Shown here: one piece after another, positions 35,046 to 48,040 of the stretch
Layout: every line of letters starts with the position of its first letter
Numbering within the stretch: the stretch's first letter is position 1
DNA from: Progne subis subis
Lineage: Eukaryota; Chordata; Aves; Passeriformes; Hirundinidae
Assembly: GCA_022316685.1 (NCBI GenBank)
Contig: JAKJHU010000084.1
Location: forward strand, 2,675,001 to 2,739,000
Direction: 5' to 3'
Length of the DNA: 64,000 nucleotides
The notes under the pieces: model-generated
Seen by the model: the letters and a program-made list of their open reading frames with translations, nothing else
What the model was told of the DNA's origin: nothing
Database searches by the model: none
Position numbers and translations under genes: made by a program

Positions 35046-37655
35046 AGAAATCCTTCCCTGGCTTCCCCATATCCTGGCTGGGGTGCCCTGCTTGAGTCCC
35101 AGTGAGGGGAGCAGGTGGTACCTGCCTGCCAGCAGCTCTGAGTGCCTGGATTTGTGCAGATCACCATGGAGAGATGTTAAAACACTCATTTCAAGAGCTT
35201 GGCATGAAGTTTCTTGTGCTGTGGAAGGCGCTCGGGCTTCTGCTCAAGGGGTGCGAATGGAAACCAACAGAACTTGTGCATGATCCGATTCACGGCCTTC
35301 TGCTCCTACCTTGTTACCTCCAGGTCTATTTTAATCCATTAAAAGATTGGACATGCACCATTTTTTCCATGATGTTTGTCTGGGGTAGTGAAATCACAAC
35401 AAAGTTTTTAACATTAGAAAGAGAACAAATTAATTACAGTGCCCAGAACCCTGGGGAAATTGATTTCTCAACGCCTACAGAAATCTGAAAAAAGCCAGGG
35501 TTTCAATATTTTCTTATTGGAAGATGAGACAGAGTGTGAGAGCAGGATGAAATGGCTGAAAAACCTGAATGTTGTCAGGCACCAGTACAAAATGTGACTG
35601 AGGATATTTCAGTACATCCCAATATGCTCTTCCAACTCTGTTTGCAGAAAACTTCTTTGTCACAAGAGGTGCTCAAGGAGCAGCATAGAGCGGGAGAGTG
35701 TCCCACTATTGATTTACATCTGTGGAAATGCACAGATTTTTTATAATTTGTCTCATTAACCACAACCTCACTCAGTAGGAGAGATTTTTAACTGCAGCAG
35801 TGAATTTATTAAAGCTACACGTGGCACTAACCAACGGTTTATTCCTAACATGATGGAGAAGAGCTGGATTTTCCTTTTTCCCTTTATCACACGGAAGTGT
35901 CTAACTAATGCAGCAGACAGAAATCTCATTTTTACACAGTAGTGTTCCCCTGCCAGGGTAGGCAGTGTCTGCCAGAGGAGCGAGGAGCTGGGGCTGTGCA
36001 CACTGAAGGGGCAGGAGGTGCTGTCTGCAATTGGCAGGAGAGACTTTCTCTTGAACTATTCAGAGCTGTTAGCTAGAAGCCAGTCTAGGGTGAGATGAGA
36101 CCATGACATTAATTTTGGTTTAGTTTAGACCAAGACAAAATAAGACAAAATAAGGCAAACCTATTTTCACTGTCCATACACAAACACAGCTCCCCTGGTA
36201 TGTCAAGGCTTTTGGCTTTATCATCCACTGATATTCTCTGATCAGAAAACCCCTGGGCAAATTTCATCACGCCATAACATGGGTGTCGCTGGTCAACAAA
36301 GCCTGAGCGCACAAAGATGCTTTGCAATTCACATCCTATTCCTTCCTGCTTCACTAGGTTTTGAGTTTGTTCAGGGAGGATGAATTACATGGTGAAAAAC
36401 TGCATTTGGTGGGTTTCATGGCTACCAGCCAGAAGAGTCCGTGCTCCAAACATGACACTTAGTCCCTGTGGCTAAGCCTGGTAAGCAGTAATCATAAAAA
36501 ATGAAATAAAAAAAAACCTCTGGGGTAAGCAGCTTTGATCTTGGTTTTCTAAATTATGCATCTAAGTCATGTTTCTAAGTTTACCCTCCGTAGAAAAAGG
36601 CCAAAGTTTCACTGGCTTTTCCCCCCTCTAACTTCTTTGGCCACAAAAGTTTCCAGTGGTGGAACAAATTCCTTCCAAGTGCCAATAAGCAGCCTCAAAC
36701 ACAACATCCTCCTCTGCAGCCCCTTGGGGGAAACTTGCCCTACAGTGGGACCTTCAAATGATGCGTTTCAGCCCAGTGGTGTCCCGGGGAAGGAATATTT
36801 ATTTCCCATTCTCCCGGATGATTCAGGGCCATCACTGCCATTTACAGGCTGATAGAGCTCAGCATGACACGGGTATGAACTTCTTGGATTTTTCCACTGG
36901 AGCTGGGTGCCTGAGGCACTGCCGTGATGTACATCTGCCTGGCACAGCAAGAGTTACTTGATGAGCAAGAGAGAGAGAGGCAAAAAAAACCAGTCCTCGA
37001 GTTTCTCAGTCCTTGGGACAGATCCAAGCAGTGTGACTGTGTCCTCAGCAATTAAAATTGTGCCATGGGTGTTAACCTGGAGGTGATCAAAGAATGCAGT
37101 TGATGCTTCTTGTGCATCAGCTAATCCTCAGTGTTCTCAGCTTCCCTGTTGCTGTGGTGCTGTTGAGCCCAGCAGGTGAGAGGAGCTGACCAATGGCTCA
37201 TGGCCGGGCTCTGATGGCCCATCCTCTGTGGCTGCAGGCACAGCAGGATGACGATGGGCTCCTGCAGGTAGGAGGAACTAACCTGGGATGTTTCTGGAAA
37301 AATCCTGCCATGCAAGTTTCCATCGACAGATGTGAGACTTGTGTTCAGGGTCCCTGCTGCTCCCTGGCTCCTCTCAGGAATGAGATTGTCAAAGTCACTG
37401 TCTTCTCTGTTTGCTTTCACTTATGTTTGTAACTAGTGACAAAGACCCCTCAGTCCACATCCATCCTCTCTTCCCCTGTTTTACCAGTGACCCTTACGAT
37501 CTGCTACCTTGGACTTGCAATTGAGGTTGAGTCAAAGTTTACAGGTTAAGAATAATTTTAGCACCAAAATCAGTTCTATCAAAACAGGATCCATTTTCTA
37601 ATAATTTCTTTGTCAGTTGCTCTAGCATTTGGGACACTTCAGTGTCCAAATGTCA
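35046..37655. other. Unique non-coding DNA, no gene seen
   Basis: No recognised exon or repeat apart from a small direct duplication AAGACAAAAT (36,132-36,151). Open frames are short. Confidence 0.5.
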
Positions 37656-37838
37656 TAAAATTATGAAATGGCTTGGGTTGGAAGAAACCTTAAAGCCCAT
37701 CTCACCCTTGCTATGGGCAGGGGCACTTTCCACTATCCCAGGTTGCTCCAGGCCCTGTCCAGGCCTGGCCTTGGACACTTCCAGAGATGAGGCAGCCACA
37801 GCTTCTCTGGGCACCTCGTGCCAGGGCCTCACCACCCC
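37656..37838 (-). mobile_element. CR1 LINE 3' fragment
   Basis: Reverse-oriented CR1 tail reading AAATGGCTTGGGTTGGAAGA, AACCTTAAAGCCCATCTCAC, GCTATGGGCAGGGGCACTTT, CCACTATCCCAGGTTGCTCC and GGACACTTCCAGAGATGAGG, down to CAGGGCCTCACCACCC. This is the classic avian CR1 3' UTR with moderate divergence. Confidence 0.87.
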
Positions 37839-39644
37839 ATTAGAGATAGCCATTTTTGGAGGCCTAGGTTCATAATTTAGAAATCCAAGATAGAGCATTG
37901 CCTTGAAACGGAATTTGAGCCACCACCATCTCAGGGTAGGCTCAGCTCAGCATCCCCATGTTTTGGCAGGTTCTGTGCCAGTTTCCCTATGGAGATGGTC
38001 CATCATCAGCCTGGCTAGAGCCAGGCAGGGCCACAGGAAGAGCAGAGGTGAGCAGGGACACCAAGAGAGCCCTTCAGCCCGAGGACAGCTCCCATCATCA
38101 TGGCCAAGCAAGGCAGTGGTGCCTGCAGAGAGAGATCAGACACCCCAACACAGCTCAGGGCTGAGGGGATGCCTCGTCCCTTCACCAGCAGCAGCTCCTG
38201 GGGTTTGTGGAATATCTGGCTGTGTGACAAGGGCGTTTGTCTAGGAGAGCCTCTGAGCCACTCCCAGGTTTCACGTCTTCATTCCCCAGGGCTTCTGGAA
38301 ACAAATGGAAAGTATTTTTCTCCCGATGTTTTTAGCAATCACATGCCAGGAACTGGCAGAAAAGACTGAGCACACTATTTTTTTTTTTTATTTTTTTTTT
38401 AACACGTCATGGATGTAAAATCTCAGGGCAGTGACTCAGGACATGAGGGGAATATAATTTCCTGATGGATGCAATGTGTCGAGCCCAAAGCGCTGCCAGC
38501 ACATCCACGGTGATTGTTGAGCTGCCAAATTCCCCCAGCCTTGCCCGTGCCACTTGTCATCCTGACCTTATGTTCCAGTCTGAGGGCAAACGGGCCTGTT
38601 TTTTCCTTTCTGGTAATTTTAAAGAGATAAATATAGAGAAAAGCGACCTCCTACCCCCTTGGAAGTCTTTGACTTTAAAGCCAAATGTGAAATTTAGCAG
38701 TAGCTCTTTATTTATAGGCTGCTCATTGTTTAGCTTAGCATGAGGTTATGCTGCGTGCCTACGAGCGTGGTTAATTAGCAAAGGTCAGCAAGCTTTGCAG
38801 AGCAATGAGGTTTTCTGCTAAAAAATTATTTTCAAAGAAAAAAAAAAATATGTTACCACCAGCAAATAGTGTCCAATGTTGAAACATGATTGATTGTAGT
38901 CTTGAATAAAATTTCCCAAATACATATTTTTGTTTGATCAGCCACTTAGGTAGTTTTGGCCCCATTGAATTCACCAGGGTTCAGGTCTGGATTCCACCCT
39001 GACACCGATAAAACTCCTGTAGTTTATCATCCAGATCATGAGCTATATTCAACAAGAGATGGTCATCTTTAAAGAAGAAATTCTCTTCCCATAACAGCAG
39101 CTCTGAGGAGGACCCAAGTGAGCAGCACTGACCAAAAATAGGCTGTGATATAAAACTGGCTTGAAATTGAGACCCTTCCTAGAACTGTCCAAAGCTTTTT
39201 ATTTTACCCACGATGACTGCAGGACTAATAGGACGCATGTCCATTAGTCTGCAGGAAGTTACTGTAATGAATAATAATGGATTTGACAGCAACCCCGAGG
39301 TAATTCGGTGGCTCTGACACTGCTTCCCAGTTCTCCCATGTTTGGCTTTCATCCTCCCTGATTTCTGCCTTCTGCCACATGCAGGAAATAAAAAAATGAT
39401 TGGGACATTACTTTATGGGGGAAAAAAAAAAAAAAAAAGAAAATTAAACCGTGAATTTGATTTCTGTTTAGGGAAGACTTTGCTTAAGGGTCAGGGAAAG
39501 GGGCACAGTTACAGTGTCTCCTTGGAGAGCCAAGCTTTTTCCCAAAAGGCTGAGGAAGCATGTCCACATGCTACAGAAAGGGGCTGGCAACTCCTGTCAG
39601 TAAAGTTACAGAGATGTTTTCAGCTGAGGTGGCCAGGTAACAGA
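37839..39644. other. Unique non-coding DNA with homopolymer runs
   Basis: Holds a T-rich run interrupted by one A (38,378-38,400) and an A17 run (39,422-39,438). GGTTAATTAG next to CAAAGGTCA (38,769-38,787) resembles an HNF1-like site beside a nuclear-receptor half-site. No exon or transposon recognised. Confidence 0.5.
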
Positions 39645-39945
39645 ACAGTTGAGGTTGGAGATCTCTCCAGGTGTTTCTGGAGGTGTCTAATCCAGCCCTC
39701 CACAAAGCTGGACCAGCTGGAATAGCTTGCCCAGGACTGCACCCAGGCAGCTGCTTGAATTTCTCCAGGGTTGGATAGTTCACAGCCTCTCCTGACAACC
39801 CATTGCTTTGTCCATCCAACTGCACAACAAACAAGTTCTTAATATTTTTAGGTGGATTTTCATGTATTTGTTGCTTCTTGTCCTGGCACCACTGAGAAGA
39901 CCCTGCTCCATCTTTACTCCTTTCCATCTAGTTTTAGGTAGGACA
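39645..39945 (-). mobile_element. CR1 LINE 3' fragment (old, longer)
   Basis: Reverse-oriented CR1 of about 300 bp reading GTTGAGGTTGGAGATCTCTC, TTGCCCAGGACTGCACCCAG, GAATTTCTCCAGGGTTGGAT, TTGTTGCTTCTTGTCCTGGC, ACCACTGAGAAGACCCTGCT and CCATCTTTACTCCTTTCCAT. It is diverged but collinear with the family. A 216-codon plus frame starting at 39,808 begins inside it and is not a gene. Confidence 0.8.
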
Positions 39946-42900
39946 GAGACAAGCAAAGGCTTTATGTGGAGAACCAAAGTTAAGTTTGCTAAAATAGGAG
40001 CTGTAACTGCATTTAGGATCATCTGTGACTCTAAAAGACCCCAAGCCGTCATCTTTTATGTCAGAGGAAAGCACCAGAGCTTTCTTCTGGAAAAAGCAAG
40101 GGCACTTTTCCCAAGTTTGGATTCGCCCCAAAGCTGCTGCAGATGGAGGAGATCCCAGGCTGTGGCTGGGGACAGGAGGTTACTGTCACCCCTCCAAGGG
40201 CAGGAGGGTGCTCTTTTCAGCCAGGAAAAAGTGATCTGGAGGAGTGGGTGCTCTCAGGGCCACGTGGAACTGCCAGCATGGCCTCAGGGAGGTGCAGAGG
40301 AGGGAGAGCAGAAAGAAGAACTCCCAAGGACTCCTGCCAGAACAGCTGGAAGTGCTCCCCAGGCTGAGCCCCAGGAGGGATGGCACAGCTTGGTAAGTGC
40401 CTGCAGAGACACGATGAGTGTGAGCAGTGGTGTGAGAGGGGACTCAGTGTCTTTTTGAGGCTACCAGAGAGCTGCAAATGTCAGGCCAAGCAGAGCTCAG
40501 AGCAAATGCCTGCTTGTAGAGTGCCCTACTGCCTCCAGGGAGGGCCTGTGTCTCCATCCATCACTTTCTGAGCTCTGCAGGATGAAGGGATGATCCTGGT
40601 GAAGGGACTGGACCAGCTGGGTGCTGTTTACTGTGCTTTGATGCTTTCGGGCAAGGTGCATGGGTGAGAAGGAAGAAAGGGACCCAGGAAACCAAATTTT
40701 ATGAATTTTGCAAGGAGCTCTGTGTTCAGGCTGGCAGTTCCTAATCATGCTGCATTTTCATTTCACTGAGAAGAAAAACATTTGGTTCTGAGATAGCTCT
40801 GAGTAGCACTTTATCTCCTGGTTGTTCTCTCTTTGGCGTGGGGGGAAGCGCTGTACTCTTAAGTGGCGTGCCTTGTTACAAACAGAGATTGGAGCTCCGT
40901 ATGTTAGAGAAAACGTTTCCTGGGCTAGGACACACAGAGAGCACAGTGTGCAGCTCCTGCTAGACCGCAGGCAGAAATGCTCACTTGAGTCATCACAGCA
41001 TCCAGCCTTGAGCAAAGCCTGGTGTTGTTGATCCCCAGCTGAAGCACAGGGGCTCTGTCTCCCTGTAACAAGGGACCCTCCCAGGTGCCTTGTGTCTCCA
41101 GATCCAGCTTCTCAGCAGGCTTCCCTCTGAAGCACAACTGGAGCTCAGGGACCTGGGTCAGGCACCTGGCTTTGAGCTGTGTTTCTATGGGATCACTGAG
41201 TGTCATAAGTGTGAGCAAATTGGCTACAGAACCCAGGAATTGACTGGATTTGAATCACTTTGATTTCCATGATGGGAAAAGATTTCAGAGCTGCACCCAT
41301 TTTTATGTAGTTCTTGCAATTTAAATAAAGAAATAAATTCTAAGTGTGAATTTGGGCTTGCTCAGCCTCTTCATTGGAGTCAAATTCCACGTCAATTGTA
41401 GTCGCAAAATATCTTTCCCCTCCACCTCTATTAAAGGCTGAATGTACAAATAATTTCTAAAAGTATTTGATATTTTACATCAATTGTTGAACTTTTGCAT
41501 TAAAAGTCCAAACCCAGTGGAGCAGCATCACTTTCTGGTACAACCACTCACCCCCTGCCATTTCAATCTGTTTCCTGGAGATGGAGACCACGGGTCCTTT
41601 GAAAACACCCAGCATGCTGCAACATCCTCAAAGTTCACACAGGTTCGAGATGGCTGTTCTTGTCCTCTGGAGACAGGAACAAAGCACAAAATGTACCAGC
41701 TGGGATGTACCAGAGTAGATCTGTACCAGAAAATACTGTTGCTTGCTTCTATGACAACACTGGAGACATGAGAGAAATAAGGCACTGCACATCCCACACA
41801 TGAAAGAGCTGAAGCTCCCTACAATCCTGCAGTGACCATAAAGACCTCTCATCAATTAATGTTCATGTTTATTTGCATGCTTGCATGACTCAGGTGTCTT
41901 GGTGCATGGCATTTGAGTCTGACACCTCCCCCCAAGACCCTCAACAGGAAGTCGACCGTAGCTTTGGTGCCTCCAATCCAGATTTTAGGAGCCTTGAGGT
42001 GAAAGGAGCCCGTGAGGAATGAGCTGGTGGCAGCCTTGTCTTCTGCCTTCCTGATTTTAACAGGGAAGAAGACAACCTCCCACTCTGCAAACAAGATTAT
42101 CTGCCAATGGCCTGGTACTTCAGAATTTACGTACTATCTCTGCCAAGGGTGGTTCTAAAAGCGAAGGTCGAAGTGCGGGACATCCCCACCTGGAACGCAG
42201 GGTCAGGAGACTGAGGGCTTTTCTTTTTCCCCATCCACCACGGTGCTTGGAAGATAAAATGGCTTGCTTGACCCTCATATGCTGTAAAAGCAGTATGAAA
42301 GGGAGGACAACTGTGTGGTTCCCATGGAAAGCTTTCTGGGCCTGCCTTTGTGCAGTCCCACCTGCAGAGGAATGAGAGGAGGCTAACTCCAGAAGAGAGT
42401 TCAGGTGTAAACAAAGCCCTAACCTGCACCCCACTTCCCAGAATGTGTCAGTAGGGATTCAGAATGGATTCTCACAAGTAGAAAACACTGTGCTCTCCTA
42501 ACTGGGACCTGTCTTGTTAGTTCAAGGGACCAGGAGCTGCCTGCAGCCCGGAAGGAGGCTGCGAGTGAGGGGCTCCCTGGGGCTGACTCCTCAGCCCCTC
42601 TGTGGCTCCTCTCCAGGAGCTCCTGAGATGGGGAGGTTTGAAGGTGACACGCTTAACCAGCTTTCTGCTCAGGTTACGAGTGGAGGCTTAGTTTGCTGTC
42701 ACTGTATACCTTCTCCTTAGTTCTCTGCTTCCAACTTCACTTGAGCCAGTGGGAGCAGGGGGAGAATTTTCCTGAATAATGTCAGCTCATAACTATGAGC
42801 TTGGCATCTGGTGGATCAGAGGCTGAAATAATTTGTGCTGCTGTCTGCACAAGGCTGGGAGTGATGCAGAGGAGGCAGCTTTAATTAAAACCAGCAGCCA

Positions 42901-43350
42901 TAGATCATGAAGCAGCCTTATCAATTTGCAGGTCTCTGGAGAGTGCTGGGCAGTGGGGATGGAGATGGCCCCCAGCAGGACCAGGAATAATGGCTGGGCA
43001 AGGAGCAGAGACACCTGGAGCAAAGCAAACCTGTCAGCCCCTATTTGGCCTTCTCTCTCCAGACAGAGACCCCTAAACCCACCCTACTCCATCATGTGTG
43101 ACAGGGGTGAGCCCATGCTCCTGGGAACACGCTGAGGGGCTGCTCTGTCCTGCTGACCATCGTGTGTGGTCAAGGCTTTGGGTAGGGGACATCCTGGGGA
43201 CCCAACTACCCCCACCCAGTGCCTACATAAGTCTGAAACTCCTCTAGACTCCTGTTGTTGAACCACTGAATGGCCTCGGGTACTTGATGTGGGGCAGCAG
43301 TGGAGATGAAAAATATTTTGTATATGTATTAAAAAACAGAATTACATGCC
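39946..43350. other. Unique non-coding DNA, no gene seen
   Basis: No recognisable exon, RNA gene or repeat. Open frames up to about 105 codons overlap on both strands. Confidence 0.5.
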
Positions 43351-43491
43351 ATCCCTGGAAGTGTTCAAAGGCCAGGTTGGACAGGGCTTGGAGCAACCAG
43401 ATAATAGAAGGTGTCCCTACCCATGCTTGGGAGTGGAACAAGGTGATCTTTAAGGTCCCTTCCAACACAAACCAGTCTGTGATCCTATAAT
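43351..43491 (+). mobile_element. CR1 LINE 3' fragment
   Basis: Plus-strand CR1 tail reading ATCCCTGGAAGTGTTCAAAG, GGCCAGGTTGGACAGGGCTT, ATAGAAGGTGTCCCTACCCA and GATCTTTAAGGTCCCTTCCA, ending GTGATCCTATAATTATATG. It lies in the same orientation as the copy at 44,475, about 1.1 kb away, and shares most of its sequence. Confidence 0.85.
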
Positions 43492-43551
43492 TATATGCAT
43501 AAAAAATGCATTAAAAAAAATCTTGCTTAAAAAATCTTTATGGAGCAGTGC

Positions 43552-43554
<3 letters not shown>

Positions 43555-43586
<32 letters not shown>
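43555..43586. repeat. Poly(A) run, 32 bases
   Basis: The longest homopolymer of the window, on the plus strand. Just before it, TGCATTAAAAAAAA occurs at about 43,508 and again directly leading into this run. CR1 tails are not polyadenylated, so the run does not belong to the CR1 upstream. A processed copy with an unrecognised body, or slippage, could explain it. Confidence 0.9.
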
Positions 43587-43591
<5 letters not shown>

Positions 43592-44474
43592 GTGCTGATT
43601 GTCCTGGAGAGAATGTCCAATAGTATAGGCAATATCTATAAATCCCTGTTCTAAAAGGTGAAGCAGCACTTTTAAAGAGAAGTCTTTGGCTTTGTGCTCC
43701 ACGTTAAGGCAGGCTGAAGGTCTGCATCCTGCCCCTGGCCATGGATTTGCATCACCAGGGTCTGATCTGGTGCTCAGCAGAGCCCAAATTGGGAATATGC
43801 CTTTGCTTTTCATTAGAGGCTTGGATTTGCTGAAAGCAGCTAGATGTATAATTCATGAGCATCTCCTGTGGAAGTCACAGACCAGTTTTCCTGGACTGCA
43901 TTCAATGGAACAGATTTCCACGGAGCACGGCAATGGGGTTGAAAGTCTTGTGTGAAACTTCTGTCAGCTACGTGCAGAGAAACTCATGAACATCCCAATC
44001 TACAAAAGACTAGAGAATACTGAGTTTGCTGCCTCTAGGAATTTGAAAATTACAAGTCAGGCCTCAGTCATAACTTCTTTTTTCTTTTTTTTTTTCTTTT
44101 TTTTTAATACAAAGAAACCTCAGGGTCGTTATTTGCTTACTGATATGTAAACACTGAGTTCTTGTTCTCAAACACTCAGGCCCTCATAGTTGTGAAAATA
44201 AATCTATTTCTAAATGAAAAGCCAGATTCTCTGGCAATAGCACCTCTGGAGAAGCTGACTGCATGTTTCATAACTCTTCTCTGGTGAACTGAACAATCCT
44301 GCAGGTTATTGCTACCACCTGAGGTGGATCTGCTCCATCTGGACTTGTGTGTAGGGCAGGTTATCACCTCTGAGCTTAGGAACTGGTAGCTGGTTTTAAA
44401 AATCTCCCAAACTGAGCCATCCCAACCAAGCAAAGCATGTCTGAGGAAGAGCTTGAATCTGTGGACAGTCATTA
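43587..44474. other. Unique non-coding DNA
   Basis: Nothing recognised except a T-rich run (44,074-44,105, interrupted by C). Confidence 0.5.
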
Positions 44475-44610
44475 AGTGTTCAAGGGCAGGCTGGGCAGGG
44501 TTTGGAGCAACCTGGGACAATGGAAGGTTTCCCTGCCCGTGTTGGGGTGGAACTGAAGGAATTTTAAGGTTCCTTCCAACCCAAACCATCCTGGATTCTC
44601 TGATTCTATG
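44475..44610 (+). mobile_element. CR1 LINE 3' fragment with intact tail
   Basis: Plus-strand CR1 reading GTTCAAGGGCAGGCTGGGCA, GGTTTGGAGCAACCTGGGAC, AATGGAAGGTTTCCCTGCCC and TTTTAAGGTTCCTTCCAACC, ending CTGGATTCTCTGATTCTATG, the CR1 terminal repeat. Confidence 0.87.
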
Positions 44611-47600
44611 CATACCTCCAAATAATGGCTATGGAAAAGGAACTTTCTTGGCTCCTGCTTGTCCAGGAGGAGCTGGAGCCTGCACAGTGTGTGCTGGCAG
44701 TAGGGGCAGAGAAGCTGGCAAAGCATAGCTGTGCCCTCTGCTCTTACTTTGGGATGACACAAAGAGATTATTTTAACCTTAGGTCTAAACTGCTGCCAAG
44801 CTTTATTTTATATATATATATATATAAAGATATAAAGATTTATATAAAGGCAGGCAAGCATGGGAAACTTACAGGTACATTTTAGCCACATGAATTCTGC
44901 TGCATCTGTTTCCATTCACTTTTCCTTCCTCCAGTTCCCAAATCTGATTCCTGGGACTGATCCCATCGCTCTGCCAGGAGAGTGGTGGCAAATGCAGCAA
45001 GCACCCAGGGACAGTGTTTTGCTCGGATGTTGAGGTGTTGGACCAGCTGCAGTAGGGAAAAGCCAGCACACACAGAGGACCCTTTCCCCTTGGAAGAAAA
45101 CATAAGGAAAAGAAGTCTTTCAAAAGTCATCCATTTCTGTGAAATGCTGCCCTTATATGTCCTTAATTGTGGAGACTTTGGGATTGCAAAGTGGCTTCTG
45201 TAGAAGGTATATAGCACTTGCCTAGGTGTGATGTTGGATCAAGTTCTTCAGCTGATACAGCTGCATTTAACCACCCAACACTTTGCCTGTTTTAACAGGA
45301 ATCTCTCTTGCTGTTGAGCATTTTATTTTAAAGCTGATCTCTTGAAACCAAGTTCCTGTTTATGAGGAAATGGTGCATCTCCAAACCAAACTGGGCTGTG
45401 CTTCCTCCTGCGCTCACCTGGACTTGTAGGGCAGTGTCTAAGGCTCAGGTTGCACTGAAAACATTCAGCACAACTCTGCTGAGAACCTTTTCACCTCAGC
45501 AGTTAATCTCTCCTGCTGGCAACCGTTACTGTTTATCCGTCCAAACTGAAATGTCCCTTCCTGGAGCGTGTCCCTGCCAGGAGAACCCGGTGGGATGGAG
45601 GCAGCTGACTCTGAAAAAGTGAGTTACAGCTAAACCTCTGCACCGAGAGACCTGCAACACCCAGTGCCACGGTCATGTCATCAAAGACCAGGAGCTGCCT
45701 ATGCCTTCTCCCAGAGTGAAAGCTTCCCAGCATTCAGTTGTGGTGTTCCTCAGTGCTGAAACAGCTTTAGGAAGAGGATCAGGCTGTGAAGATCAGCTGT
45801 GCCACCTCGTTCAGAGCTGCTCTGAGTGTTGCAACACAGAGCTTGTAAAAACTCACAGTGGCAGCAGGTTCCTCCTCTCACAAATTTCCTGAAGCTTTTG
45901 GGGAGGATTGAGCCTTGCTGGGCTGTGAGATTCTAAGGAGCTGGGCCAAGGAAAGTGGAATTAGAGCCTGTGGGAAGCTTTCATCTAGAAAGCCAAGCTG
46001 TGACTCAAGCAGCTGCACTGACTTTGTACAGTGGCCTCCCATTGCTGCTGAGTGTGGGTGTTGAAAGTGGCTGGAAATGCTCCCTGGCATGGGAGGTGTT
46101 CCCATCCTGTCAGGGGAGACAAAGAAACAACATGGTAGGGAGGTAAAATAATGGTAAAATAGCCTGTCCTAGACTGTGAAAAAGCTTAGAATAAAATTGA
46201 GTTCTTTGAGAGGAGATTGCAGAGGGCACATCTGAGTGTACCACCTGGGATGAGAGCTCTCCCAGGTCTCATTTGGTGCTCTGGAGGTTGGACTGCTGGA
46301 TATCAGAGAGTTTGGCTGCTGCCATGTCACAGCAGGCTGAGTCATTGACTGTTGGGTATTAAAAGTGTTCTGCTTTTCCTCATGCCCTCTGTTCCTGTGC
46401 TGCCTCACAGGTGCCCTCAGGGGTCGGCCTTCAGGGTGAGCAGGATGTGCAGACCCTTGGACTCTCTCCAGCACAGAGTTACAGGAGGTTTCTGACCCAA
46501 AGGTGGGTTTGGCTTTTGTTCTCTTGGGTTTGGGGAGTTTTTATTTGTCTATTTTACCTTTACAAAGGAGTCAAACTTCTTATTTCTTAAGGAAAACAAA
46601 CTCTTCGAGAAGGTGGCAGTCCTTTAGAAGGCTTCAGAGGTGCTGAGGGTCCATGCTCATTTCTGAAGGCCCATCTGGCCTGAGACTACCTGCTCGAACA
46701 TCGAACATCGACAGGATTAGCTTTTATGCAACTTGCCAAAAAGAGCAATTTTGGTACAACTCAAGAGGAGGGTGGGGGTTTTTTCTCTCGGCATTGTACA
46801 ACACCAAGTCTTGTGGGGGCACCTATAAGGGATCTGTGTTTCCTACAACATGAGAGCTCTGAGCTCTGATGGTCAACAAGTGAGAGTGATTTATTCAGGC
46901 TTTTTAAATATCTACATAAATCTAGGTTTGGTGTGGAAAGTCTTCTGCGTGCATATATTTTTATTGTCTCCTCGCAATCTCTTTGTGGCTTTGACCTTTG
47001 AAGGATGGTAAAATGAATATGTTTATAAGAGTGCTGAGCCAATGTGGAGACACCTGCGTTTTCTTGCATCTTCTTTTTTTTTTAGGGACCTTCAGCAAGT
47101 TGCTTCATTTCTTTTGACCTTCCCTTCTTCCCTGGCTTAAGTGCTTGGGGAACTTAAGAAAAATGCTCTGTAAGAGACTCAATAGTTCTGTAACTTGTGA
47201 ATGACGAATGAGAATTACTTAGAGATAAAATATTATTAACATAGGGGGAATGTCTCCTAGAAACTTAATGCAGGCTATCAAATGTACAGTATATTTAAAA
47301 TGTCCATAAAATCAGATTTTTTATTCTTGCAGAACTTTTAAATGGTTCCTAAGATTGATGATGGCTGTCTGTGTATGGGGGCGCGTGGAGACTTGCCTGG
47401 AATTTATTTAAATTTCCTTGGAGATCCTGTGACTTTCTTGAGGCCAAAAGTCCCGAACCAAATATTTCTTGTGACAATCAGCATGTTTGCCTCGGTGTAT
47501 TTGTGACAGATGCAGGCATGCTATTCTTTTGTTAAAGAAGAGTAATGCAAAGCAGTGATATCACCCTCCAATTAAGGATGTGGGTAAGAGGCTGGGAAGG

Positions 47601-48040
47601 GCAGAGGACAGCCTGTCCTACTCTTGGACAGGGCTCACATAGCCTGGTGACACAATTATAAATGTCCCAACAGGTCTGCCCAGGCTGCTGGGTTTGCTCA
47701 CTGTAAACAAGTCTCCAAACCCATGTCACATGAGCTTGGGTATCCTGTAAGCAGATCTCTCACTCGGGGAGATGGAACGTGTCCCAGGACCCACAGTAAC
47801 CCAGTTCTGCTCCCAGGGGGACACCGAGGGGACAAGGACCCCAGTCCTGATGAGACCTGCCTGAAGCCAAATTTTAAGGAAAGCCAGTAAAGGTTTTTCA
47901 GACACAGTTACGAAAAGAGTGGTCCTGTCTTTGCTGCGAGCGGAGGCAGGAGGACACCCTCAAATGCCGAGCATTCATTACTGGGCCTTTGCTAGTGTTA
48001 CAGATGGGTAATACCTTGATTGGCTCTCGCAATTAAGAGA
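44611..48040. other. Unique non-coding DNA, no gene seen
   Basis: Short overlapping frames only. Contains the TA repeat listed next and a small direct repeat CGAACATCGAACATCGACA near 46,695. TTTGACCTTTGAAGG near 46,990 resembles a nuclear-receptor half-site beside a TCF-like motif. No exon or transposon recognised. Confidence 0.5.
44808..44827. repeat. (TA)n microsatellite
   Basis: About nine to ten TA units, followed by imperfect ATAAAGATATAAAG sequence. Confidence 0.85.

Noticed and set aside
39808..40458. 216-codon plus-strand open frame
   Set aside because: Its start lies inside a reverse-oriented CR1 fragment and the rest has no homology I recognise.
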